Positions 7,878 through 16,418 of a DNA stretch of 39,562 nucleotides are shown here, piece after piece. The notes beneath the pieces are model-generated. The model was not told the origin of the DNA, did not search any database, and was given only the letters and a program-made list of their open reading frames with translations. How positions within the stretch are numbered: position 1 is the stretch's first letter; the number at the start of each line of letters is the position of its first letter. Source of the DNA: Alphaproteobacteria bacterium (GTDB taxonomy: Bacteria > Pseudomonadota > Alphaproteobacteria > Rhodobacterales > Rhodobacteraceae). The DNA lies in the NCBI GenBank assembly GCA_003331935.1, contig QOQE01000016.1, positions 1 through 39,562 on the forward strand, given 5' to 3'. Both the position numbers and the translations under genes were made by a program.

Positions 7878-9302
7878 TTAAGGGGTCATATCCTTGACTG
7901 GTGGCGATGCAGAAAGTGAAATAGGTAACATGTAGCCTTGTTTTTTTGTTATTTTTTGATGTTCGCTCCAAGCATCATCTAGAATATTTCTATTTGTCAT
8001 TAAATCAGAGCCTGTTGCCGCCATTACCATCGCAGCGTGGGTCATTCCTTTTATGGCAATCGATGATTTCCCTTGAGCTGTCATTTGCCATGAATGGAAA
8101 GGTGTGCCAATAGCATAATTTGCCCCCCAAAGAGAAACCGTGGGAACAACCCAGCTAACATCAGCTACATCTGTAGAGCCTCCCATATCTACCGGCTCAG
8201 CATCACCAGAAACTACAGATCCAGCCAAAACCTCCCCTTTAACAAGGTCTATTCCCGCATGAGAATAAGCGCTTTCTATATCTTTTCTTGAAAGTGTGTC
8301 TTGATATTTCTTTGCGTACACCTTCTCTTCTTTAGTAAATGCTGGAGGGCCTAATTGATCCAAATTACCTTGCATCACATTTCCTAATGTCTCGTTGTAT
8401 ACTAGATTAGAAACGCCTGCTAAAATTTTGGTTTTAACCTTTGTTTCAGTCATAAGTGCTGCACCTTTTGCTATTCCTTTGACTCTTTCAAGTAATTCCA
8501 TCATCCTCGGAGTGGTTTCATCTCGTACAACATACCTTACTTTTGATTTTGCTTGTACGACGTTCGGGGAGATGCCTCCACCATCAATCATTGCGTAATG
8601 TATCCGAGCCTTGTCAGGCATATGTTCTCTCATATAGTTGATTCCAACATTCATTAACTCTACAGCATCCAAGGCTGACCGGCCAAGATGAGGTGAAACA
8701 GCTGCGTGGCTAGCCCTACCTTCAAATGTGAAGTCTACTCGACAGTTCGCTAAGCTGGATCCTTTAACAATCCCTGGCAAACAGCCAGGGTGCCATGTAA
8801 TTGCTGCGTCAACATCTTCAAATATTTTGTCACGAACCATAAATGTTTTTGCTGCACCACCTTCTTCGGCTGGGCAGCCGTAATATCTAACAATCCCCGG
8901 TAAATTAGAGTCTCGTAACCAGTTTTTTAGTGCAACAGCCGCTTGCATGGATGCAGATCCCAAAAGATTATGACCACAACCATGACCATTCCCTCCTTTC
9001 TCTATGGGTACTTGTCGAAATTGGTCTGCTTTTTGGCTTAAGCCTGCCAATGCATCATATTCCCCTAGAAATGCTATTACAGGACCACCCGTTCCGTACT
9101 CTCCTAAAACAGCAGTTGGAATGTTAGCTATGCCTGTTTTTACAGAAAACTCATGGTATTTTAATTCGTCAACATGGGTACTCATAGAGAGTTGTTCGGT
9201 GTAACACGTTTCAGGAGTGGACCAAACTTTGTTGGCTAGCGCTTGAAATCTTTCCTGGTTAACAGATACAAAGTCCCAAATTGAGTGTTTATTTTCCTTC
9301 AT
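7878..9302 (-). CDS. AbgB-like M20 family amidohydrolase
   Basis: 474 residues resembling p-aminobenzoyl-glutamate hydrolase subunit B and related M20D metal-dependent amidohydrolases. Visible elements are 'FLGEYDALAGL' (80-88), the metal-binding GHGCGHN with C109 and H111, E146-E147 in 'PAEEGG', H172 in 'TWHPG', and the dimerisation 'lid' starting near 'RVDFTFEGRASHAA'. E. coli AbgB works with AbgA on folate breakdown products. Stand-alone homologues hydrolyse various N-acyl or peptide bonds. No AbgA partner or AbgT transporter is present, so the substrate is open. It follows the DUF2652 gene by 23 bp, consistent with one operon. Confidence 0.85.
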   Translation of the reverse strand: MKENKHSIWDFVSVNQERFQALANKVWSTPETCYTEQLSMSTHVDELKYHEFSVKTGIANIPTAVLGEYGTGGPVIAFLGEYDALAGLSQKADQFRQVPIEKGGNGHGCGHNLLGSASMQAAVALKNWLRDSNLPGIVRYYGCPAEEGGAAKTFMVRDKIFEDVDAAITWHPGCLPGIVKGSSLANCRVDFTFEGRASHAAVSPHLGRSALDAVELMNVGINYMREHMPDKARIHYAMIDGGGISPNVVQAKSKVRYVVRDETTPRMMELLERVKGIAKGAALMTETKVKTKILAGVSNLVYNETLGNVMQGNLDQLGPPAFTKEEKVYAKKYQDTLSRKDIESAYSHAGIDLVKGEVLAGSVVSGDAEPVDMGGSTDVADVSWVVPTVSLWGANYAIGTPFHSWQMTAQGKSSIAIKGMTHAAMVMAATGSDLMTNRNILDDAWSEHQKITKKQGYMLPISLSASPPVKDMTP

Positions 9303-9325
9303 ATATTGAACCTGTAAAAACTATT

Positions 9326-10051
9326 TTACCTTACTCTTTTTTTCTTAAACATTGCAGAAGCAAAGTATCCTGCCTGGAGCATCCAGTTATATGCTCGTGA
9401 TTGTTTTTCTACCTTTTCATTTCGAGGTATGGAGGAGCCAAGTTCAAAAAAGTTAAGCTTTACCTTATCAAAACTTTCTAAATTTTGCGTTATCTTTGTA
9501 AATTTCTTCTTATTTTTTAAGGATAGTGTTTTGTGAAAAGCTTCAGTTACTAGCCAATACTCAGAGCTATCTATATCGTTCTTGAGCATTCGATGGGTCA
9601 AAATAACGTCTTCCCCAGAGAGTTCTTCAAAATTTCTTATTGTATTTAACGAAAAATTTCCTTTGTGAGCACATATTTTTAATCTCAAGTTTTTTGATTG
9701 TGTGCATGGCTCACAGCCGCATGCTTGTACAAAAGCCAAATCTGATAGCTTTTTGTTAAATGCCGCATTTGCCTTTGCCATGACCTCAACAATAAGATCT
9801 CCTGATGTTGAACCAATTTTTTCACTACTAAAGAAAAAAGCTGCATCCCCTTCAAGTTTATTTAACCGCAAGCTAGGTTCAACTACGTCTATGACTGTTT
9901 CTAAAAGATCGGCGACAATTGTTGATGCATGGGACTCAAAATTCTTTGCCAACGCAGCACCAAATACTGGTTTCTTCGCTAAATTATGAAGCTTTATAAA
10001 TTCTGTATAGCCACTTATGTCTGCTATTAGTAAAAAGCCATTCTCTGACAT
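9326..10051 (-). CDS. DUF2652 protein (cyclase-like fold)
   Basis: 241 residues. The opening 'LLIADISGYTEF' and the later 'LEGDAAFFF' copy the two metal-binding loops of class III nucleotidyl cyclases (F-x-D-I-x-G-F and GD motifs). This is characteristic of DUF2652, a cyclase-homology family of unknown activity. The substrate- and transition-state-binding 'NxAxR' helix of active cyclases is not evident, so catalysis is doubtful. A 'CGCEPC' triplet of cysteines near residues 110-115 could bind metal. Its start codon lies 3 bases after the stop of the upstream unknown gene, so the two are translationally coupled. Confidence 0.75.
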   Translation of the reverse strand: MSENGFLLIADISGYTEFIKLHNLAKKPVFGAALAKNFESHASTIVADLLETVIDVVEPSLRLNKLEGDAAFFFSSEKIGSTSGDLIVEVMAKANAAFNKKLSDLAFVQACGCEPCTQSKNLRLKICAHKGNFSLNTIRNFEELSGEDVILTHRMLKNDIDSSEYWLVTEAFHKTLSLKNKKKFTKITQNLESFDKVKLNFFELGSSIPRNEKVEKQSRAYNWMLQAGYFASAMFKKKRVR

Positions 10052-10054
10052 GAA

Positions 10055-10501
10055 TTAACCTACCCCCATTACAAAAAATATTTTTTCATTGTGAAATGTC
10101 AATTTTTTAAGTTTTGAAAAACCTTTTTGGAACAATATTTTGTGCTCTTTATACATGACTTGCTTTTCTGTCTCAGATGTCCATTTCTGTAGCTCAATTC
10201 CGCGTAGCGTGCGCACGTTCATAGAAAATTTAAATGCATGTTTATTGATCAAATCCCTAATTTCCATTTCACACCTCTCAAATGCATTTTTATCACAATA
10301 TTCAAATAGAATATCTAATTTAGCTTGTCGATCAACATTCCAAATTTTTGTAATAGATTTTCTGAGAAGACCCTTTTGTTTTAATGAAATAAAAATATCA
10401 TCTGTCCAATAATTCTTTGACAAATTTAAATATTTTTTGCGTTCTGCCTCACTGGTAAAATGATGCTCTGAGTAATTTATATAGTTGCCCTGGTTTTTCA
10501 T
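10055..10501 (-). CDS. Uncharacterised 148-residue protein coupled to DUF2652 gene
   Basis: I do not recognise this protein. It is soluble, Lys-rich and has no signal peptide. The pattern 'ITKIWNVDRQAKLDILFEYCDKNAFERCEMEIRDLI' (strand, turn, strand, helix) is reminiscent of ferredoxin-like alpha/beta sandwich proteins such as the dimeric alpha-beta barrel families. That is a fold guess only. The start is ATG 10501. The stop is 3 bases before the DUF2652 start, with GTAGG at the junction serving as ribosome site for the next gene. The pair probably acts together. Confidence 0.6.
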   Translation of the reverse strand: MKNQGNYINYSEHHFTSEAERKKYLNLSKNYWTDDIFISLKQKGLLRKSITKIWNVDRQAKLDILFEYCDKNAFERCEMEIRDLINKHAFKFSMNVRTLRGIELQKWTSETEKQVMYKEHKILFQKGFSKLKKLTFHNEKIFFVMGVG

Positions 10502-10551
10502 GAATAGCCTGGAATATTAGAAATAAGTCTGTAGAGTTTTAGAATAAATAT

Positions 10552-10920
10552 TTAAATGTTTAAATACCAAATCTTGGTAATATGTTTAATCTTATTGTCT
10601 GCAATTGTCATAGCATAAACATAGTCTGTTTCAATTGGCTGGGGCTCTTCGCCCAAAATATTGTCTGCATAAATAATTGCATACAGCAAAACCATCCCAC
10701 GCTTTTTATCCTCTGCAATAGACTTAATTTCGAATTTAGTATTTGCTAACATAGAGTGGGCATCTTTCATCCATTCAACATAATCCTCAAGCTTATCTAG
10801 ATGAATTAGGGTGTCAGCATCCGTTTTGAAAGTAGCATCGGGATGACAATATTCCTTACAGGCATCCCAGCCTTTCCCTTCCTCACAGGGCCAAAAAAAA
10901 CTTTCTGCAACCTTTAGCAT
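10552..10920 (-). CDS. SnoaL-like / NTF2-fold protein
   Basis: 122 residues with the one-domain cone fold typical of SnoaL and NTF2-like proteins. An N-terminal helix ('VAESFFWPCEEGKGWDACKEYC') leads into 'HPDATFKTDAD', a helix ('LEDYVEWMKDAH'), and then three long strands ending 'YAMTIADNKIKHITKIW'. Members are small hydrolases, isomerases or ligand binders, so the activity is not predictable. It starts at ATG 10920 behind a good TAGGAGA site. A perfect 20-bp palindrome lies 82 bp upstream and is a candidate operator for this gene. 50 bp separate it from the next downstream gene. Confidence 0.75.
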   Translation of the reverse strand: MLKVAESFFWPCEEGKGWDACKEYCHPDATFKTDADTLIHLDKLEDYVEWMKDAHSMLANTKFEIKSIAEDKKRGMVLLYAIIYADNILGEEPQPIETDYVYAMTIADNKIKHITKIWYLNI

Positions 10921-11001
10921 TTTTGGTCTCCTAAATTACAAAAATTTTTATTTGTCCTTATGTATACCAGAAATTATCAAAACAGACTATTTTACTTTTA
11001 T

Positions 11002-11021
11002 TGTTTATAGATCTATAAACA
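11002..11021. promoter_or_regulatory. Perfect 20-bp palindrome, candidate operator
   Basis: TGTTTATAGATCTATAAACA reads identically on both strands with no spacer. It lies in the 185-bp gap between the end of the lysine operon and the SnoaL-like gene, 82 bp upstream of the SnoaL-like start. No T-run follows on the minus strand, so a dimeric regulator site is more likely than a terminator. The regulator is unknown. Confidence 0.5.
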
Positions 11022-11038
11022 TTGTGAGGCATGATATC

Positions 11039-11067
11039 TGATTTAAAATACATCTTATCTTAAATCA
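11039..11067. repeat. Inverted repeat TGATTTAA...TTAAATCA
   Basis: A perfect 8-bp inverted repeat (11039-11046, 11060-11067) with a 13-base spacer, 39 bp downstream of the saccharopine dehydrogenase stop in the direction of transcription. It could be a weak hairpin at the operon end or a second regulator site beside the palindrome at 11002. There is no T-run. Confidence 0.3.
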
Positions 11068-11105
11068 CTGACAGATCTAAAAAAATAAATTTTATAAGTT
11101 TAGTT

Positions 11106-12248
11106 TTAAGATAAATGATCAATAACATCAAATTCTTGCGCTAACCCTTTTATATTTTCAAGCCATTTATCTACAATGACTGGGTCGCTAGTCGCGGCAT
11201 TCACTCCAAACTCTATCTGTTTATTAGCGATTGCCTCAACTGCAAAATAAACAGGGTTTGAAACTAATCTTGCCATTGCCGTACCTCGATGATCTCCCCA
11301 AGCATCCATCTTAAATGTTTTATGCCAAACAACTCTCGAGCCTTTTTCTGCTTTAAGGTCAACACACAGAATAACTCTATCAGGTTCACTCTCGCCATAC
11401 GCGTTATCTCGCCAAAAAACTTCGGACATCTCTTCAAGCCGTTTTTCCCCTTTTTCTCCACTCAAAGTTTCGATTTCCTTAAAAATATCTGACCAAGCCT
11501 CTGCCCACCCGTTTAGTCTCAAAGTGCCTCGAACAAATTGCTTTACTGTCCAGTCAGGATCAAATTTATATTGCTGCATAAACGGAATTGAATCTCTATT
11601 TGGATAAACCTCAAATTCTTCAGGTTGAGCTAATGGTGCAGTGTAATGAGTAATAGCATCCCAGGGTCGATTGACATCGAAAATTTTGAAATCCTTCAAT
11701 GATCTTGATGGAGACTTTAAAGCCTTAAGTACTCCGAGAGGAGACCAACTAAACTTGTACTTAAAGTCATTAGGAATCTTGGGCACACCTCCACAATAAG
11801 ATAGAAAAGATATTTCAGTTTTTGTATCAATAGTTTTGGAGCTCTTGAAATCTTCAACTAGCTTATGGGCCATTAAATGATCTATTCCAGGATCTAAACC
11901 TATCTCGTTCATCAAAACCACATTAGATTGTTGCGCAGAATTATGTAACTCTTTCATTTCAGGTGAAATGTAAGACGAGCTGACAAAGTGTGCTTTTTTG
12001 GATATTGCTAATTTAGCAAGAGGAACATGCCACTCACCGGGGAGCATTGATACAACTATATCTCCAGGAGCCAACTTCTCCTCTAAGGTGTTCATATTGA
12101 ATTCGTGAATTGTTGCTGAAACGCCGGCTAAAGCTTTCGTCGCTTTACTTACTGTTCTATTCCAAACAATTACATTATTACTACCCATGATTAATTTTTT
12201 TAATCCGGGGATTGCTGATAACCCTGTTCCACACCAATGGACTACCAT
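11106..12248 (-). CDS. Saccharopine dehydrogenase, glutamate-forming (LYS9-like)
   Basis: 380 residues. The N-terminal Rossmann region ('HWCGTGLSAIPGLKKLI', 'VIVWNRTVSKA', 'DIVVSMLPGEWHVPLAKLAI') and 'VLMNEIGLDPGIDHLMAHKLV' are hallmarks of the LYS9/SDH domain. That enzyme splits saccharopine to L-glutamate and 2-aminoadipate-6-semialdehyde (in degradation). The frame is open to 12398, but I start at ATG 12248. It has GGAGG 6 bases upstream and comes one base after the stop of the LYS1-like gene, and the Rossmann domain begins right there. The glycine motif lacks the usual GxGxxG spacing. It is the last gene of a three-gene operon. Confidence 0.85.
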   Translation of the reverse strand: MVVHWCGTGLSAIPGLKKLIMGSNNVIVWNRTVSKATKALAGVSATIHEFNMNTLEEKLAPGDIVVSMLPGEWHVPLAKLAISKKAHFVSSSYISPEMKELHNSAQQSNVVLMNEIGLDPGIDHLMAHKLVEDFKSSKTIDTKTEISFLSYCGGVPKIPNDFKYKFSWSPLGVLKALKSPSRSLKDFKIFDVNRPWDAITHYTAPLAQPEEFEVYPNRDSIPFMQQYKFDPDWTVKQFVRGTLRLNGWAEAWSDIFKEIETLSGEKGEKRLEEMSEVFWRDNAYGESEPDRVILCVDLKAEKGSRVVWHKTFKMDAWGDHRGTAMARLVSNPVYFAVEAIANKQIEFGVNAATSDPVIVDKWLENIKGLAQEFDVIDHLS

Positions 12249-12249
12249 T

Positions 12250-13302
12250 TTATACCTCCAACATTTTTGATTTAAATATTTGTTTTGATCTTTCCCAAAC
12301 CTCTTTGTTTTTTTTATCAAACCCCAACAAATAAGGGAAAAGTTGTTCTGCAAAGTCAATCGAGCTTTCTTTGGGGAGTAGGGAAGGCAAGTTGTCAATA
12401 GCCATTACGTCCAACGGCGGGTCACTGGCAATATTTAAAACCGGCTTGGCCCATGTGGTTGGAGTGCTATAGATGGGTATAGGGTTATAGTCGCTGTCAG
12501 GATCACAAGCTATATCACCAATTACACTTAGTTTTCTTTTTGATGCAATATAATCAGGTTGAAAAAACACAGGAGTTTTTGGTGTGGCAACAACGCAATT
12601 AAACAAAATTTCGTGATTAAGAATTTCGTGAAAGGGACCGCCAGAAACTGTTTCAGTTAGATCCCATTTTTTAACAATTAAAGACAAATTTTCACAAAAA
12701 TCACATACACCTGTACCAACCCGACCCAATGAACCAATTACAATGGCAGATGGAAGAGTTTTCACCGAATTGATTTCGTTAGATACGTCGTCTAATAATT
12801 TTTTTTGATCATTAAAGGCAGATAAAGGGGCACACTCTTCTTTCTTAAACTGGCTTATCCAAACCTTTAGCGCAACGTAAGCTCCCGCAAATCCTGCCCA
12901 ATAACCAAAAGCAGCAACTCTTTTTCCTGTCTCTTGTGTTAAATACTCAATATCATATAGAGTTCCACCACCGCTTTTAAATTTTTTCAGCAATTTTTTA
13001 CCGGATACTTGTCCCTTGAAAGCATGTCCAAACATTATGTGTGAATGTTTCAACGGCGTTTCATTATTTGGCAGTTCCTTAAGCCCAAATATAATTGCAT
13101 CTTCTGGTGCATTTTCCCAAGAGCCGGCAGAAACAATTTCGCACCCTGCATCTTTATAGTCTTTTATTGAAATTATCCTCGTATTACTTTCTTCAACAGA
13201 TACTTTTATACCGTGCTCAATCAATTGAGTAGCACCTTGAGGGGTTAGACCAACCCGTTTTTCGTTTTCACGATGTTCTGCTCTTAGCCATAAATGTTTC
13301 AT
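12250..13302 (-). CDS. Saccharopine dehydrogenase, lysine-forming / lysine-ketoglutarate reductase (LYS1-like)
   Basis: 350 residues with the AlaDh/PNT-like N-terminal domain of LYS1/LKR enzymes: 'WLRAEHRENEKRVGLTP' at the start, K75 in 'GLKELP' and H93 in 'MFGHAFKGQ'. By position the last two fit the catalytic Lys77 and His96 of yeast Lys1. The nucleotide-binding part follows ('AIVIGSLGRVGTGVCDF'). The enzyme couples L-lysine and 2-oxoglutarate to saccharopine; in bacteria lacking the fungal aminoadipate route it is catabolic. The start ATG overlaps the stop of the CoA-transferase gene (ATGA), and one base separates its stop from the LYS9-like start, so all three are translationally coupled. 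Confidence 0.88.
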   Translation of the reverse strand: MKHLWLRAEHRENEKRVGLTPQGATQLIEHGIKVSVEESNTRIISIKDYKDAGCEIVSAGSWENAPEDAIIFGLKELPNNETPLKHSHIMFGHAFKGQVSGKKLLKKFKSGGGTLYDIEYLTQETGKRVAAFGYWAGFAGAYVALKVWISQFKKEECAPLSAFNDQKKLLDDVSNEINSVKTLPSAIVIGSLGRVGTGVCDFCENLSLIVKKWDLTETVSGGPFHEILNHEILFNCVVATPKTPVFFQPDYIASKRKLSVIGDIACDPDSDYNPIPIYSTPTTWAKPVLNIASDPPLDVMAIDNLPSLLPKESSIDFAEQLFPYLLGFDKKNKEVWERSKQIFKSKMLEV

Positions 13303-14525
13303 TTGATTTCATTATTATCCTTTTTGGACATAATTTCATTCAATATTTCATCAGAATGTTCTCCACAAGATGGTGGAGGGTGCCTGTAGCTTACTGGTGT
13401 TTCGCTAAACTTCACGGGGTTGCCAATTAACTTGACAAATCCGTTATCAGAATTTTTATTCTGCATTTGAATTTTCATCTCACGCGCGGATACCTGATTT
13501 GAAGCAAAAACTTCCGATAACTTATTTATAGGACCACCCGGGACCTTCATTTTTTCCATTCTATCAACTAGATAGTCTTTCTTATGCTTTTTTAGTTCCT
13601 GTTTTAAGATTGGAATCAACTGATGCCTGTTAGAAACGCGCATAATATTTGTAGAATACTGCTGGTTTTCACTCAAATCTGATCTGTTGATAATGTCACA
13701 AAATTTCTTGAATTGTTCGTCATTTCCTATGGCTACATTGAGATGACCATCATAGACTTCAAAGACCTGATAAGGAACGATATTAGCATGCTCGTTGCCG
13801 ACCCGATCTGGATCTTCCTTTGACAAAAGATAATTAGTTCCCATATTCACCAGAGAGGCTATTTGAGCATCTACTAAAGCGATATCAATGTTTTGCCCCA
13901 TTCCTGATTTCGTTCTGTGATTAAGAGCAGCAAGAATTGCAGTGCACGCATAAAGTCCACATAAAAGATCTGCAACCGCAACGCCAACTTTAACAGGCTC
14001 TTCATTGGGGCCTCCCGTTATGCTCATTAAGCCACCATAACCTTGCGCAATCAAATCATATCCCGCTTTGTGGGAATTAGGGCCATTTTGCCCGTATCCT
14101 GTAATGGAACAGTAAATAATTTTTGGGAAGTCTTTAGAAAGCGACTGATAATCTAAACCAAACTTCTTTAGGCTTCCGACCTTAAAATTTTCTATAAACA
14201 CATCGCAGTCTTTCAAAAGTGTCTTTATGATTTTTACATTTTCCTCTTGAGAAATATCTAGGCTGAGCGATCTTTTGTTTCGGTTTGATGCCAAAAAATA
14301 GCCACTTTCATTGGAGTCTTGACCTTCTCTATCTTTCATAAATGGAGGTCCCCAATTTCTTGTGTCATCGCCACTCCCCGGTCTTTCTACTTTAATCACG
14401 TCTGCCCCATAGTCTCCTAATAATTGGGTACAAGTGGGTCCAGCAAGTATCCTGGACATGTCTAAAACCTTCACGCCTGCCAAAGGTCCTGTATTAGGTA
14501 GATTTGAGTCATTTTTTTTGTCCAA
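13299..14525 (-). CDS. Class III CoA-transferase, SUGCT-like
   Basis: 408 residues of the CaiB/BaiF family: 'GVKVLDMSRILAGP', 'DVIKVERPGSGDDTR', 'SITGYGQNGP', and the catalytic Asp at 157 in 'AGYD', which forms the aspartyl-CoA intermediate in formyl-CoA transferase. Motifs such as 'GDDTRNWGPPF' and 'IVPYQVFEVYDG' strongly recall mammalian SUGCT, succinyl-CoA:glutarate CoA-transferase, an enzyme of lysine breakdown. The operon with LKR and SDH supports that role. The start is a TTG at 14525 with AAAGAG 7 bases upstream; the next Met (residue 23) would cut into the domain. Other acid substrates remain possible. Confidence 0.82.
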   Translation of the reverse strand: MDKKNDSNLPNTGPLAGVKVLDMSRILAGPTCTQLLGDYGADVIKVERPGSGDDTRNWGPPFMKDREGQDSNESGYFLASNRNKRSLSLDISQEENVKIIKTLLKDCDVFIENFKVGSLKKFGLDYQSLSKDFPKIIYCSITGYGQNGPNSHKAGYDLIAQGYGGLMSITGGPNEEPVKVGVAVADLLCGLYACTAILAALNHRTKSGMGQNIDIALVDAQIASLVNMGTNYLLSKEDPDRVGNEHANIVPYQVFEVYDGHLNVAIGNDEQFKKFCDIINRSDLSENQQYSTNIMRVSNRHQLIPILKQELKKHKKDYLVDRMEKMKVPGGPINKLSEVFASNQVSAREMKIQMQNKNSDNGFVKLIGNPVKFSETPVSYRHPPPSCGEHSDEILNEIMSKKDNNEIK

Positions 14526-14589
14526 GGCTATACTCTTTAAAAGTTTGCATGTAGAATATAACTAAATGATGATTGGTGAACAAAAACTT

Positions 14590-14619
14590 TTATCATTTGA
14601 TGGGAAATTTGGCTATAAT
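14590..14619 (+). promoter_or_regulatory. Sigma-70-like promoter of the redox cyclase
   Basis: TTATCA (14590-14595), an 18-base spacer and a perfect TATAAT (14614-14619) lie 32 bp before the ATG of the [2Fe-2S] adenylate cyclase. The gene has AAGGAG 5 bases before its start. Confidence 0.45.
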
Positions 14620-14651
14620 TAGTTCAATTTATAAACTCTAAAGGAGTAAAA

Positions 14652-16388
14652 ATGGTGGTGAGAGAAGATTTTAGTACGATAATAAGAAAAATAAGAATAT
14701 TTAGTGGTGCGATTTTATTTGCCTACGTCATCATGCATTTGCTTAACCATTCTATAAACGTCTTCTCAATAGATTTAGCGGATGCGGTTAGAAGCAGTTA
14801 CTTTCATCCGGTTTGGCAAAACCCTGTGGGTCTTGTTCTTCTCTATGGGTCTTTTGTTGCCCACATGATTTTAGGGTTTTCATCCATATTGACACGAAAG
14901 TCATTCAAGATGAAAGCAAGAGACTGGATACAAATAATCTTTCCCGTTTTAGCTCTTTTGTTTTTACTACAACACATCGCTGTTAGTTTTATAATTACAA
15001 AAATATATGGTGGGGAAGAAACCTACTCATTATTTTTTGCCGCGATGAACACGGAGACCTCAAGTGATTTAATAGTAGGCGCTATTCTGTTTTCGTTAAT
15101 GACTATATTTATTTGGGTTCATGGAGTCATTGGTATAGATTCTTATTTGAAACAGCAAGCTGTCCATCACAATAAGTTTACCTTTTATATGCGATACCCC
15201 TCTCTATTTAGATTTATTTACTGGATTGTTCCTGTTGGTGCGGTACTTGGATGGCTTTCAGGGTTAAGAAATATGAGTTTTATTGCCCAAATTCAGTCAT
15301 TTGAAATGAATATGCCTATTCCAAACTATCTGGGGTCTATTATTTTTAAGTTTATTCCACAAGAGGCATTTCCAGTCATCATGCAAGTTGAGCCCCTCGT
15401 TATGAAGTACTATCCTTTAGTGGTTCTCTTTGTAATTTTGGTGTGTATTTTTAATGTTGTTAGAGCTCGATTTTTCGGAAGAATTATTGTTTCTTATCCG
15501 GGAGGAGAAACCGTTTCAATTCCTAAAGGGACGTCCGTTTTAGAGGCTAGTCGCAAGGGTAAAATTCCTCATCAATCAGTATGCGGCGGGCGTGGTCGAT
15601 GTACTACGTGTCGTGTGAAGGTTACTGCTAATGACGGAACATTAACTGCCCCAAGTGCACACGAAATTAAAGCGATTGAGCGCGTAGGGCTTGACGATAA
15701 CGTCAGGCTAGCCTGTCAATTGAGGCCAACAAATAATATTTCAGTACAGCCACTGTTGAACCCAGAAAACACGCTTGAAACTGTAAGAAGTGCACGAGCG
15801 CTTACCGGTAAAGAACAAGAAACTGTTGTTCTCTTTGTTGATCTAAGAGATTTTACAAAGTTATCTGAGAAAAAGCTGCCATATGACGTAGTTTATATTC
15901 TAAATAAATATTATGCGGTCTGTGGCGAGATAATTGAAAAAAACGGTGGTCGGCTTGATAAATTCATTGGTGATGGCATTATGGCAATCTTTGATGCTAG
16001 CTCTGACTCTAATGTAAATTCAAAAAATGCGCTTGTGTCGGCTAATGCTATCTCCAAAAGTATGAAAACTTTGAATTCTGAAATGAAAACTGATTTCTCT
16101 GAAGATATGAGGTTTGGCATGGGAATTCATGCTGGCAGTATGATAGTCGGAATGATGGGATACGGCAAAACTGTCACAGAGACCGCGGTAGGGGATAATG
16201 TGAACATCGCAGCAAGGTTAGAGGAATTAACAAAGACTTATAAGTGCGAGTTAGTTGTATCAAAATACGTGGCTGACAAGGCAAATATAGATACCAAAAA
16301 GATGAAACCGAAAACAGTGGACATTCGTGGCAGAAAAGAGTTGCTTGAAGTTTTCACGTTTGAAAAGGCTGCAGATGTCCCCGTTTAA
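14652..16388 (+). CDS. Membrane adenylate cyclase with SdhC-like anchor and [2Fe-2S] domain
   Basis: 578 residues in three parts. Residues 15-275 contain about six membrane helices with histidines inside or at the ends (H29, H33, H71, H108, H157), like the heme-binding SdhC-type anchor of rhizobial CyaC. Residues 277-370 form a plant-type ferredoxin domain with C311-x5-C317-x2-C320-x34-C355. Residues 390-560 are a class III cyclase domain with metal ligands D397 and D441, purine-binding K437, Thr509 in place of Asp (class IIIb) and transition-state N518 and R522. All catalytic residues are present. The enzyme probably makes cAMP in response to quinone-pool or electron-transport redox state. 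Known IIIb cyclases are also bicarbonate-stimulated. Confidence 0.9.
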   Translation: MVVREDFSTIIRKIRIFSGAILFAYVIMHLLNHSINVFSIDLADAVRSSYFHPVWQNPVGLVLLYGSFVAHMILGFSSILTRKSFKMKARDWIQIIFPVLALLFLLQHIAVSFIITKIYGGEETYSLFFAAMNTETSSDLIVGAILFSLMTIFIWVHGVIGIDSYLKQQAVHHNKFTFYMRYPSLFRFIYWIVPVGAVLGWLSGLRNMSFIAQIQSFEMNMPIPNYLGSIIFKFIPQEAFPVIMQVEPLVMKYYPLVVLFVILVCIFNVVRARFFGRIIVSYPGGETVSIPKGTSVLEASRKGKIPHQSVCGGRGRCTTCRVKVTANDGTLTAPSAHEIKAIERVGLDDNVRLACQLRPTNNISVQPLLNPENTLETVRSARALTGKEQETVVLFVDLRDFTKLSEKKLPYDVVYILNKYYAVCGEIIEKNGGRLDKFIGDGIMAIFDASSDSNVNSKNALVSANAISKSMKTLNSEMKTDFSEDMRFGMGIHAGSMIVGMMGYGKTVTETAVGDNVNIAARLEELTKTYKCELVVSKYVADKANIDTKKMKPKTVDIRGRKELLEVFTFEKAADVPV

Positions 16389-16418
16389 ATCTTAGCTGTA
16401 ACTATATGATAATGCTAC

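Noticed and set aside
12249-12398. 50-residue N-terminal extension of the LYS9-like protein
   Set aside because: It would overlap the LYS1-like gene fully, has Lys-rich nonsense-like composition, and a good ribosome site precedes ATG 12248 where the Rossmann fold starts.
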